Positions 13,391-23,900 of a DNA stretch of 64,000 nt are shown here, in pieces. A program made the position numbers and the translations under genes. The notes under the pieces were generated by a model. It worked only from the letters and a program-made list of their open reading frames with translations, ran no database searches and was not told the origin of the DNA. Within the stretch, counting starts at the first letter, position 1, and each line of letters starts with the position of its first letter. The stretch lies in contig OZ022256.1 of assembly GCA_963978905.1 (NCBI GenBank), positions 57,438,646 through 57,502,645 of the forward strand, given 5' to 3'. The DNA is from Trichostrongylus colubriformis. Lineage: Eukaryota; Nematoda; Chromadorea; Rhabditida; Trichostrongylidae.

Positions 13391-15965
13391 TCAGTAGGGA
13401 CTGGGAACGGGATTTTGTGCTGGTGGTGCCGTCTCCTGGTACACGGGTTGAGACGGGGTTTGAGCCGCAGCAGGTGGTGCTTGAGCCGGCGGTGCCGCAG
13501 CTACATAGTCCTGTTGTGGTGGAGCAGAAGCTGGAGGTGGAGCCGGATAGGTCGGCTCAGATGCGGCGGGCTGTGGCTGATAGGTGGGCTCGGAGGCAGC
13601 CGGTTGTTGATAGGTTGGTTGAGCTGCAGTAGGCTGTTGGTAGGTGGGCTGTGGTTGTTGATAGGTGGATGGAGAAGCTGCGGGTTGTCCATAGACTGGC
13701 TGCGAAGCGGCTGGTTGTCCATAGAATGGCTGCACCGGAGGTGACTGATAGAATGGCGGAGGTCGCGGTGGTGGTGGAAGAGGTCTCTTCGGAGCACAGC
13801 ACACGCATTTCACGTTCTTGAAGTACGGGATAGGTCGGAAATCCTCCTGAAAATGTGTATCCAAAGCTACAAAATTTGTAGGAATTTTGACTGCTATTTC
13901 ATTTAATTAATTTAATTAAATCTAAAAGCCTTCAACCTTGAGGTTTACTTTTGTTAGTGGCAAATACACATTTCAATAGATTCCAAAGCAGACTGTGAAT
14001 CTTACAAAGGTTTGCTGGACTCACCTCACGGAGTTTGATGGACTCGGTCTTCGTGAAGTGGGAACGCTTGAATCGGAGCTGAAATATGGATATATGAGAA
14101 AATGTTTCAAAAATGCTCCCAATCATTCTCAATCGGAGTTGAACAGAAGGTAATTCTCACATGACCCATATCCTCATCGCCGAACTCATCCCTGTCGTGC
14201 TCACGGTCGCGGTCGCGGTCATGAGATCGGTGCTCGAAGTCGTCAGTGACTGCCAAGAATCCAACGAAGGCTGACTGAACGAGCTATGCACCATTACACC
14301 GGTACACTAATATATTTGCTATATGTGATCACACTACTATAACAATTATACTTTCAGAAAATCGTGTAAAAATTCCTGAGCAGGTGATAGAATATGGAAA
14401 AAAGGTTGATGACGCAGCCCTCTGACTTGGTTAAAGAGCGAGTTACATAAAATCAGGCAATCACTCAACATCTGAATTTTGGTACCATTTTGGATGGAAT
14501 GACTGATGGAGATTTCGTAGTAGCGTTTTCGCATTTTCGGTAAGCTCATCTACCTGTTTTATTCGTGTAATCACTTTCATCTCGGGCTTAATTAAGAGCA
14601 TTTTCATTTCGGGCCTAATTCAGAGAGGCCAATTGATGGGAAAGCTTTGGGCAAGGAACAGGATCGAGAATGCTGAAGAAGGATCAAGTGTATCCGAATA
14701 ACGTCCAGGGTACGAAATTAAATGGTCTGCATGACAACTCATTTAATGTCAGTACCCTAGACGTGAAACGAAATGGGTAGGAGGCGGTTGATGATAAGAG
14801 AAAGGTGCTGAAACAGGGCTACAGGGATGGATAGTCGAATGTTAAGTTCTAAAATTCTGATTTGACCGATATTTAACCTAAAAAAACCCCTACATTCGGC
14901 ATGTTCTTGTCACGACGTGCGGCGTGTTGGCAACAAGCGTTGCAAGAGTCCTCATCATAGTTTGCGATCACCGAACACCTAAAAAGCTTTTATTTGCCCG
15001 AAAGGACCGAATTTTACGTGCTCGAAGATGAGCATTTCGGAAAACCCGTGTGAAGCTCTTACCTAACGCGATGAGCGCGATTCATCGGTGGGAGTCCAGG
15101 GAACGGTGGACGTTGATGGTGACTTCGTCGGCTGTGCACAACCAGCAACACAGAAGCGTCCAAATCGCAAACGTCACCTAAAAAACAGTGGTAATTAGAG
15201 AGGGGGCCGTAATATGAACGCTCAATAATTCCTAATTCACTAATACTTACGATCTACCAACGGAGGTGGTGGTGGTGGCATATATTGGTAGGCCATGTAC
15301 GGCCCGTACGGGGCATTCCCGTAACCCTGATCATAGCTGGGCGGTGGTGGAGCATAGCTTGCTTGATCATAACCTGATGAAGCTCCGTACGAGCCTTTTG
15401 CAGTCGCGTTTTTCACTACCTGAAAAACTCAACTTATTGCCTCTTATATATTATTATAAATCCTTGCTCGTCTTGTCCCCTTAGCCCCAAGACCTGCGAA
15501 GGGTGCAGGAAAATTATGTGCATCAACAGGTCCTTGTAAGTTTGGAAAGGAATCCTGCCCTGCGCGTCGGCCTCCTACGCCGTTGAGCCTCTTTGTGGGT
15601 GATACTGGTGGCCTCGAACGTACTGGAATTTCAAGAAGTCTAGCCCCATTCTGTTAATTTCACTTATTTATTTATTTAGTACTCATGTTCTTCTACCAAT
15701 AAACCCCAGCGATCAAGTTCCAGCAAAACACAAAACAACCCTTTGAAGAATTCAATATTTTCTAAAAATTTTAAAAGTTAATTCAACCAATCAAGCTGTC
15801 ATAGGTAGGTCATGAGCGGATTATTCCTAATGAGCCACGAGTATAGAAGCAGAAAGCAGAAAATGAACGGTAATCTAAAAGTCAAGTCACTGCAATGCAT
15901 CGTAAACTGACCTCATCGGCGAGACAGGAGAAGATGCAGAAGGAGGCTAGAATCACCCACTGCAT
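13391..15965 (-). CDS. Gene A: secreted Pro/Gln/Tyr-rich CVCCAPK protein
   Basis: Unrecognised family. Exons in order: 15912-15965, 15251-15419, 14161-14270, 14025-14078, 13391-13846 (843 nt, 280 aa). All junctions are in phase. Exon 1 is a signal peptide, MQWVILASFCIFSCLADE. Exon 2 encodes a Tyr/Pro/Gly-rich stretch ending in six prolines. Exon 3 begins PFVGFLAVTDDFEHRSHD and continues into a D/R/E/H run. The last exon carries the motif CVCCAPK, then about 125 residues of imperfect repeats on the pattern QPTYQQPAASEP. The chosen exon 3 acceptor (GTCAG before 14270) is the only one that joins exon 2 in phase; another AG four bases upstream does not. Gene B (18101-20053) shares the signal-exon boundary ADE, the Tyr/Pro exon, the FVGFLAV/ALFVF block and CVCCAPK, so the family is supported internally. 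Composition suggests an extracellular structural (cuticle- or eggshell-like) role, which is inference. Confidence 0.72.
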
Positions 15966-16006
15966 GATTCGCTGGCTCAGATGCCTCACCAGAATGCATC
16001 TCGGTA

Positions 16007-16014
16007 CTTTTATA
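16007..16014 (-). promoter_or_regulatory. TATA box of gene A
   Basis: TATAAAAG on the minus strand, 41 bases before the ATG at 15965. The paralogue at 18101 has the same octamer 30 bases before its ATG, which supports function. It implies a short 5' UTR made by conventional initiation. Confidence 0.7.
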
Positions 16015-17302
16015 CGAGTATAGAGACTGTATGAAAATTGGAAGTGAAGAGAGACATATCGACAGCTCAGGAAATAGTGTTGCCATTGGAAGAGAGCCGA
16101 TTTAGACGAGATCTCAGCTGTTGATAGCGGAGCCGGGGCAAATGTCAACCAGCAAAAACATCTTTGTCCGATGTGACACTGTGATGTGCAAGAAGACAAT
16201 GACTGAGAACTGGCATGGTCCTGCACCAGGCTGCACAATACTTCGACCGTCTGGGCGGTGTTCCAGCGGTCCATAAGGCTTTAGGCTGTACTGACATTCG
16301 GCTGAATTTTGAAAGATCTATCTTGAGCTCCACCTTCGCAGATATGATTGAAAGGGTTGATCTGTGAGTGGGGAAAGCAGTCATTAGGCTCATAATCCGT
16401 GAGTGGAGCTGAATATACAGGAAGTGTCTCAATACGCTCAAAAGTTGCTTAGCACCGCTATGTTCCTTGGACAGGTGAAATTCAGAAGAAAATTGATTTT
16501 TTCGAATTTCTTCATGCAGGAGTTTAAAAAAAACTGTTTTGATCACATGGTATTGGTCAGGGGTCAGGGGACTTTACCAAGAACGTGTGGATAAGCGTTA
16601 GAATGTTGTCTCGGGGGTACATAGAAAATACAGTGGTTTGTAGAGAATAGTGGCGAAGCGAACCACATACTAATTTCTAACAATTACATTTCTATAACTC
16701 TTTTCTTTTTTCTTTCTTCTATTGTTCATTAACAATCAAAGTGGGAATCTGTCTATAAGCTGTAAGAGACAATCGGTCCACCGACAAGGAGAGAAGGTTT
16801 GGTTGTAGCCACCTGCCGTAAAATACCTAAGACTTTTCTCTGTCTCTTCTACAAATAATTTTACAATTTTTGTAATTTCTAATCTTCTCATCTTATAGTC
16901 TCCGTCTATTAGACCAAGGCAAAATAACTGTTTTACGACATCCCCTTGATTTGCAGTGTCACTGACCCTTTTATCACAGAGCATTCTTGTGTCTTCTCGA
17001 GCCTTGCAAGTCAACTACGAGCATTATGAAGATCAGATAAGCGCTTCACAAAGAACAACTTTGCGGCTTTTGTCGATCGATGCATAATATTCAAAACATA
17101 GAGAAATGTTCGGAATGTTGATGCGAGCGCTACATAGCTTTAGACGTCCGCATATCTCATCACCAATGAAAACCAAGGTGACTGGAATAGGCTGACGCTA
17201 TTCAAATCGATAGCTTAACATACACAATTATTTCCAGTCCGATAGAAGTTGAAAAATCCTCTTTACTAAATTTTTTACGAATTTCGTCACGTTGGAACCA
17301 TA

Positions 17303-17370
17303 AAGCCGCGTTCACACTTTGCGGTGCCGGCAGCGGGGCATGGCTGCGTCGTCCCTGTACCTCCGCCCGT
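17303..17370. repeat. Half copy of GCCGCGTTCA palindromic element
   Basis: Begins AAAGCCGCGTTCACACTTTG and matches one arm of the palindromes at 44812-44955 and 58510-58656. The second arm is missing or too diverged to see. Confidence 0.55.
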
Positions 17371-17649
17371 GCCACACTGCTTCAAAAGCCCACAAAAATT
17401 CAAAAATTACCACTGTCAGGATTGGACGATACGGAATTCAATTGCAAATCAGAAAATATCTGACGAGAATAAAATGTACGTTACCGCTGCAGTTGAAAAG
17501 ACGAAAAATAAGTGCGTGGTGATTAACCGACTGATAACGCATTAAAAAATTTCATAATTGAAAATTCCGGGTCATGAGCAATCGACGGCACATGGAGCAG
17601 CCAACACCCATTCCTCGCCAACTTATGTTGAGCTTGCCATCGGAGCACA

Positions 17650-17910
17650 CCAAGGTGACAAGGAAAATGGCTGGTTCAGTACGACCCCCCCCAAAAAAGG
17701 GGACCCGAGTAAGGCCCTGCTCTCTCTACATTTAAAACATAACCTTTACAGTAACAGTAACTGTTGCCAATAGCATAGTATTAGGGCCTGAGTATTCCAT
17801 GACTGTAGTTTTTGTATTGACCACTCAAATTACGACCCTCCCCCTATCTCATTCGTCAAATACGACCCCTCTCGAGGAGTCCTCGTCTACGGTTGTACCC
17901 TGCTTATCAC
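17650..17910 (+). repeat. GGTCGTATTTGACC family, partial copy
   Basis: Contains the paired landmarks TACGACCCCCCCC and TCAAATACGACC, then GAGGAGTCCTCG, in the order seen in the longer copies at 27600-28035, 54660-54995 and, inverted, 49790-50130. Internal sequence is shortened. Confidence 0.55.
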
Positions 17911-18062
17911 TCTTTGGAGCTATAGATATAAGCGATTTACATCTTGGGCTTGACCCTCACAGATTTCTTCGTGATGTTCATTGCAACTGCTCTTCAGCGT
18001 CTGTCGATGACGCGTTATCCGTCCACAGTCTCCTCCTCGACCGTAATCTATCCATCAGCTGT

Positions 18063-18070
18063 TATAAAAG
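18063..18070 (+). promoter_or_regulatory. TATA box of gene B
   Basis: TATAAAAG, 30 bases between its end and the ATG at 18101. Identical octamer to that of the divergent paralogue gene A. Confidence 0.75.
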
Positions 18071-18100
18071 CCGCGTGACGACCACGCACAGCTCATCGGC

Positions 18101-20053
18101 ATGCATCGTGTTGTCCTGCTCGTGCTAGTTGCAGCCCGCGGCGTCGTGGCTGATGAGGTGAGGTCCATGAATAATTTTCGGTCAAAGGAACTGAATACGA
18201 TATAGTTCCTCATTTTAGGAAATCAAAGAGGATGTAGCTGCAGCGTATTACTCACCACCTCAGTCAGAACCAAGTTATGGGTAAGTCAGCAACATTTCTA
18301 GTAAGAGGGTTAACCGATTGGTATGAGGAGATGGCTATGGAAGATTTCCGTGAACCGATTGGTATGATGAGATGGCTATGGAGGTCTCCCGTAGCCACTG
18401 CTTTATGGAATTTTAAAGTGCAAACTCAAAAATTAGCTTTATAAAGCGTTCAAGTTAGCGATTTCAGCTACGAACAGCCACCATATCAACCGCCATCCTA
18501 TCAGCCACCACAGTACTATCAACCACAAATGATGCTGCCACCGTTTGCTCTACCTACGTATGACGGTAAATTTTTCTAACGCCAGATCATTTCGTTAGGG
18601 TTTTTTCTAAAAGAAAATAAATTATTACTGGTATATAAATATGAACGAACACCATTACTACATATGGAAATTGACAGTAATCTGCATCTTACAGTGGCCT
18701 ACTGCAGCGTGTTTGCATCGTTCCCGTTGGTTGGAGCCAAGAAACATCATAGAGGTAATAGTTCAGCTGACTGTGTTAGGCCGTCGTCAGACTTCACGAT
18801 TTTACGGCTTTGTGGCGTCGCACTTTCGCACGCGATACAGCGGTCATGAGATCTTTCACAGCCGCAACTGCGCGTGCGAGGGCGCGAGATCGCAAAATCG
18901 CGAAGTATGACACGGCCTAGAAACTCACTCCATATCCAGTATCTGTATTTTGGTCTATACTAAGCGAATACCGTGGACGTAACTTGTAGATCACCGACGA
19001 CGTGGAGGTCCAGGAATGCGCAAATTCGAACGGCAGTCCTGTCGTAACACCGCGCTCTTCTCATGGAAATCTTGTGACACATGCTGCAAGATCTCCAGTC
19101 GAGTGAACGAGAAAGTTCCAATTGTCAGTTTTTACTATGAACCAAGTTTGACCGGTATGCAGCAGCTGAAATCAGTTAACAAATGGTTTTTCAAGGGTTT
19201 TCTTTCTGGAAACCAAATCTCCAAAACTGTATTCGTTATTTAAACAGAATTCTCGAACTACAGAATGAATTATCTCACACCCGGGTCAGAAAACTTTTTA
19301 GTGTTATTTCACTGAAAACGAGCGAAGACGAAAAACGAATCACGAAAAATCCGTTTGTCAATTGATTTTTGTTCGCTACAGTAGCTGAATGTCTTCTGTT
19401 TGAGAGCAGCATCACCGGCGCGTTGTTCGTTTTCGATCCTGACATGGACTTCAATCGTCCTAGTCATGAAATCGAGGTGAGTATATGTATTATATACTTG
19501 TCACGCTGAAGACCTAGGTGAATCAAGTAGCCCTTAGTTACGCCATGCACCCCATCCTCATACAAATCGCTGAAGTGTTTAAATGCGTGCTTGACCTACA
19601 CATACATGTAGATGTGTACAGCTGCTGCCAAATTATCTTTATTATTATTTCGACCACCCCGAAATGCCAGCTCTTTCATCTCGCAATTAGAGAGTTCATT
19701 GACTGGGACGGGATTGGATCCACTGACCGTATGGGAGATGGCGGCGCCTCGGAAATCTTTTATAGAACCCCACTGTTTTCCAAAGACCACAATTTTCATG
19801 AATAAAGACCCTTTCTTGAGTAGATTCACATTTGTTCGGTTCAAGAGCAACAACACTGATGGTCTTAGGTAAAGTCGTAGGATTACCTTCTGAGTTGCTT
19901 AGTAGTTGGTTTTCGTGCAGTTATGACCTTACTTAGCACCCCAGCCTAGACTCAGGTTTTTCTTGGATATATGCCGATACTACATATCGCCTTTTTCAGG
20001 ACGGCAAAGAGAAGGCTCTACAATGTGTCTGCTGCGCACCAAAAGTGTACTAA
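18101..20053 (+). CDS. Gene B: small secreted Tyr/Pro-rich CVCCAPK protein
   Basis: Paralogue of gene A, family not recognised. Exons 18101-18157, 18219-18280, 18468-18565, 19382-19476, 20000-20053 (366 nt, 121 aa); every junction keeps phase. Residues 1-19 are a signal peptide (MHRVVLLVLVAARGVVADE) with the intron directly after ADE, as in gene A. Residues about 20-72 are rich in Tyr, Pro and Gln with repeated YQPP. Exon 4 encodes a hydrophobic block, ITGALFVFDPDMDF, aligned with FVGFLAVTDDFEH of gene A. The protein ends QCVCCAPKVY, so it lacks the long Q/P repeat tail of gene A. Introns are 61, 187, 816 and 523 bases and contain a 42-bp tandem duplication and a palindromic element. The start is fixed by the signal peptide and the TATA box. 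A secreted structural protein is likely, but no function can be named. Confidence 0.78.
18312..18395 (+). repeat. 42-bp tandem duplication in gene B intron 2
   Basis: Two adjacent units start with AACCGATTGGTATGA and continue GAGATGGCTATGGA, with a few mismatches. The second unit lies just before the exon 3 acceptor. Confidence 0.75.
18776..18913. mobile_element. Palindromic MITE in gene B intron 3, copy 1
   Basis: Arms TTAGGCCGTCGTCAGACTTC and, at the right end, the complement of GGCCGTGTCATACTTCGCG. The interior repeats GCGATTTTGCGATT-like words. Related to 54246-54395. No coding capacity. Confidence 0.65.
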
Positions 20054-20104
20054 GCCATCAGTGGCCACGAAAAAAAAAACGATTCATTCTGGATGTTTCT
20101 AGTG

Positions 20105-20110
20105 AATAAA
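20105..20110 (+). terminator. AATAAA polyadenylation signal, gene B
   Basis: AATAAA 51 bases after the gene B stop codon. About 560 bases separate it from the opposing signal of the convergent RBM39 gene. Confidence 0.65.
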
Positions 20111-20670
20111 GATCTTATTTGCTTTGAAAAGCTCCTACTGCATTCCCAGTGAACACAGTAATTATTAAGGGAGCCTAAAAGATTGGAGCTGAAAACGAAA
20201 GGTAGCATGACCAATACCAGGAAATTCATTTCGGTTGCCAAAACAAAAGAGCGAAATGGGGTGGTTGGTAAGCTAAATAAGTAAAAATAAAGAAGTGTAT
20301 TGGGCATAATAATTCCTTTATAGTAAGCTATACACTAGACTTTTATTGGAAACACTTGACAAATGTGTTTTTTGTTCATTCGTTACTTGATTGGTTAAAG
20401 GCTGACGATACCTCGGGAAGCATCGGCACTCAAAGGAACCCTGATTCGTCATGTCCGCAATTTTACTTTACTACTCGAGCGGTGCTCACTAGTGCCAGTA
20501 TTAACAACAGTATGCTTTAACTGTTTGAAAGAGTTTAAGCCTGGCGAGTCCATGAATGGACGGAGAAACGTCATGACCTTAACCCACTTCAAGTCTGTAT
20601 AAAGACAATGTGAAAAACTGCCTAGCACCCAACATTACAAACGAAAAAAAAACATGCTTACATAACGAAC

Positions 20671-20676
20671 TTTATT
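20671..20676 (-). terminator. AATAAA polyadenylation signal, rbm-39
   Basis: AATAAA on the minus strand about 245 bases beyond the TGA stop at 20922. The predicted 3' UTR is therefore about 260 bases. Confidence 0.6.
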
Positions 20677-20921
20677 CAAATAGGAGACCATAGAACAGGG
20701 ACAAGGACTGACGACATTTCATTGAAATGTTAGCTCAACCAATGGAAAAAATACATTACTGAACAAACAGTACACGAAAACATACCAAAGTCATGAATAA
20801 CGGTGCCATAGCAGTTGTCTTCATCATCTCATAACTAGTACCTCTGTAATTACATCAACGAATAAATTTCCTCAAAAAATGAACACGTCAAAATATATCC
20901 ATAACAAGGAGGAAGTAACAA

Positions 20922-23900
20922 TCAGTAAAAGCCTGGTTGAGGTGGAGGTGCACCATAGCCAGACATTGGAGGTGGTGGCATAGTGAAATTCGAGACAGGG
21001 GCCTATAAAAGCATTTTATTATAGGAACTGAGATACATTGACAAAGAACCTACCGTCGCTGCGGCCGCTGATGCATCCTGAGGCTTCGGAGTAAGAATAT
21101 TGCGTGCTATTACTGCATCAGGGAATAACTCATGATAGGAAGATACCGGCACGTAATTTGCAGTGATTACCTGAAAACAAAAATCACATCTTCATCTACG
21201 TGACCTTCTCTCTTTTCACATTCGCATCCGTAGAACATTCTGTAACTCCACAGAAAAATGTACCTTATCCTTGTTAAACTGAAACCTCAGTGACCTCAAA
21301 TATTTCCTTTCTATCGAAAAATAATTTACAAAAGTGAAGCTAAGAACAAAAAAGTCAATGCGATTGAAAGAAAAATAAAAGCTAGCGCTCACCTTCCCAC
21401 TAAACCATCGCCCATGAAGTGCGGTAACACTTTTGTGCGCGCTGGCCACTGAAGGGCATTTCACGTAAACATTCCCTTGTGGGCTTGCCGTGTCAACGTA
21501 AACATGAAGCGCACCGCCGTTCTTGTAGCACTCCTCAATGACATCCTGAAACGTACAGATTTTCAAGGCAATTATTTCTCATCACCTAACTGATAACGTA
21601 CTAGAAAGCAAGACAGAAACAAAAAATGAAGTCTGCAATATACGGAAACATATACATCAAACATGGCTGAAACTCACATCTCGCACTTCAATGGCCCATG
21701 TAGGACGCGTTTCCGTTCGGGGATCGAACATGTTCGACAACATGAAACACTGGGTGGCTATGGCAGGGATCGTGGGATCAACAGATTGTTGTTGAAGAGC
21801 CTGTTGAGCAGCCTGCGGCAATACAATTCCTGTTCCTAAAATTATCATCAATATTTATGTTATCATTTATCAAAGGTGAAATAATATGACTTCTTCATTA
21901 CAGACCACAACTTATCTAATCTACTGATACACTGTGACGTGAGTGCATGAATTTTTCAACATATGCGAAATTCCCGGAAAGGTTCAGAGCTTGCTAATAT
22001 GTCAGCAACATAACCGTCAATAATTTCTTATTTTGCTACCCAAGCTGTATAATACATGTTACCGAGTATGCCCGGAAGCTTTGGAGTGATACGATTTCGT
22101 GAGAATTTTTCATACATTCAAGAATTCAAGCACTTACCCAATACCTTACATTAAGATTTTGCTTTATATGTTATCTATGAACCAGATTATAAACATCTGA
22201 TCAATTTCGAAATTACCGCGATATCTCGTCATCAAGCTCATGTGTGACCTGTATGCTAAAATATGTAGGAATTGCTAAATGCATTGGAAAGAATTGCTTA
22301 GAAAATATAGCAATGAAAAAGCAATAAAGCAAGGCTATTTACAAACCCTTTTAATGCTCGATGAGAACAGAAAAAAATTCGAACCTTCCGCAAGCTTAGC
22401 CATTAGCTGAATACGTCCACCTTGCCCAAGAGCAAGCCCTTGTTTTTCGTCAGCAACATCATCCAAACTTCGTTGCCGTATTGAGTCTTCTTCCTATGAA
22501 AAACAACAAAGTTAAATATGGAAGTATAAGTGCAAACTCAACAACAATGAAATTGCTTCCTTACTTCATCAACAATCGAAACTTTGATGGGCTTTCCAGC
22601 TATTTCAAAGCCATTCAACTGCTCCATTGCCTTCTGACCATCCTCGGTCAATTTGAACTGGAATAGTAAAAGCTAAATCTCTATCATCACAAAAAACCAC
22701 ACATAATAACGGGACGAAAGAAAAACAATCAGCGTACAAAATAGATCTGAGAAATTATAACGAATTTCTAATAGTTATATGAAGATTTACCGTAACAAAT
22801 CCATAACCAAGACTATTTCCTGCGGGGTCCTTTACAATTTCTATTTTGTCTACACGTCCAAACGCATCGAAAATGCCATCGAGCATACTTTCCGTGATGT
22901 TGGGATGTAACTGCGACACATGAAGCTTGCATGGGCCCTTAAATTCGATCATTTCACAATTTACAGCTACAGATGCAAAAAAAAAAACAAACCTTGGAAG
23001 GGGCCGGACCAAATCCAAGCGAAGTGCCAATGGTTGCATTGGCCGCTCGGTTACGTTCAGCACATGTGCGTTGAATCACAAGAGGGGCACCTAAAATTAC
23101 CACACACGCACATGTATAGGAAAATAACGAATAGTAGCTACTTCTCACTTTATGTTATTACATAATAATATTCGGAAAATAGACCAACCTAGGAGTTTCT
23201 GTCCACTAAGGGCCAGTCCGAGTGGGACACTTTCCTCCTCCCAAAATTCAACGTATGCAATCCCTTTCGACCGGCCTGTACGTGAATCCGTAATAATTCG
23301 AACATCGCGCACACTACCGACTGCACTGAAGAACTCTTCGAGATCACGCGGTCGAGTTTGTCTGGCTATCTGGAAGAATTATAATCTGCAACATATTCAA
23401 CTGTGGCTTAAAACCATATGGTCAATAGAGCAAAAAAAACTGAAGAGGAATTTAATAGTTCAAAAATGTTAAACCTTCTATGTATCGAGCGATAGACACT
23501 CTGACCTACCTGCAATATGAACAAAGTTCTCTGATCTCTTTCCTCAGCGCTCATGTCGAGCTTAGCCCCTCGTGGCGGTGAATTACGCGCTGTGAATGGC
23601 ATGACATCGCGTCGTTCCGGACCAGGAAGACGGTCTGCAATGAAACACATCAGCCTCCTGCACCATAAACCTTATTTTCACGATACTCAGTGAAAGGACT
23701 TACTTCGCGGTGGAGGCGATCTTCTTATGGGTGAACGTCGATCACGATGGTCTATAACGCGTGGACGAGATCGGGAACGACGATCACGATCACGACGACG
23801 ATCCCGTGAGGAACGACGACGATCACGCGAACGGGATCTGAATACAATGATTACATTTCCATAAAGCTTCGCGAAAATAAGCTATGTAAAAAGCATACCT

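Larger units (their letters stand above)
16015..18062. other. Shared intergenic region between divergent genes A and B
   Basis: Two kilobases between head-to-head paralogues. It holds a 92-codon stop-to-stop frame on the minus strand (16736-17014, no ATG at its start), half a palindromic element (17303-17370) and a fragment of the GGTCGTATTTGACC repeat family (about 17650-17910). No supported gene. Confidence 0.55.

Noticed and set aside
13415..13744. Plus-strand frame rich in Trp, Arg and Leu opposite the last exon of gene A
   Set aside because: Shadow of the Pro/Gln repeat region on the other strand.
16145..16546. 133-codon minus-strand frame upstream of gene A
   Set aside because: Starts with GTG, overlaps the gene A promoter and lacks splice signals.
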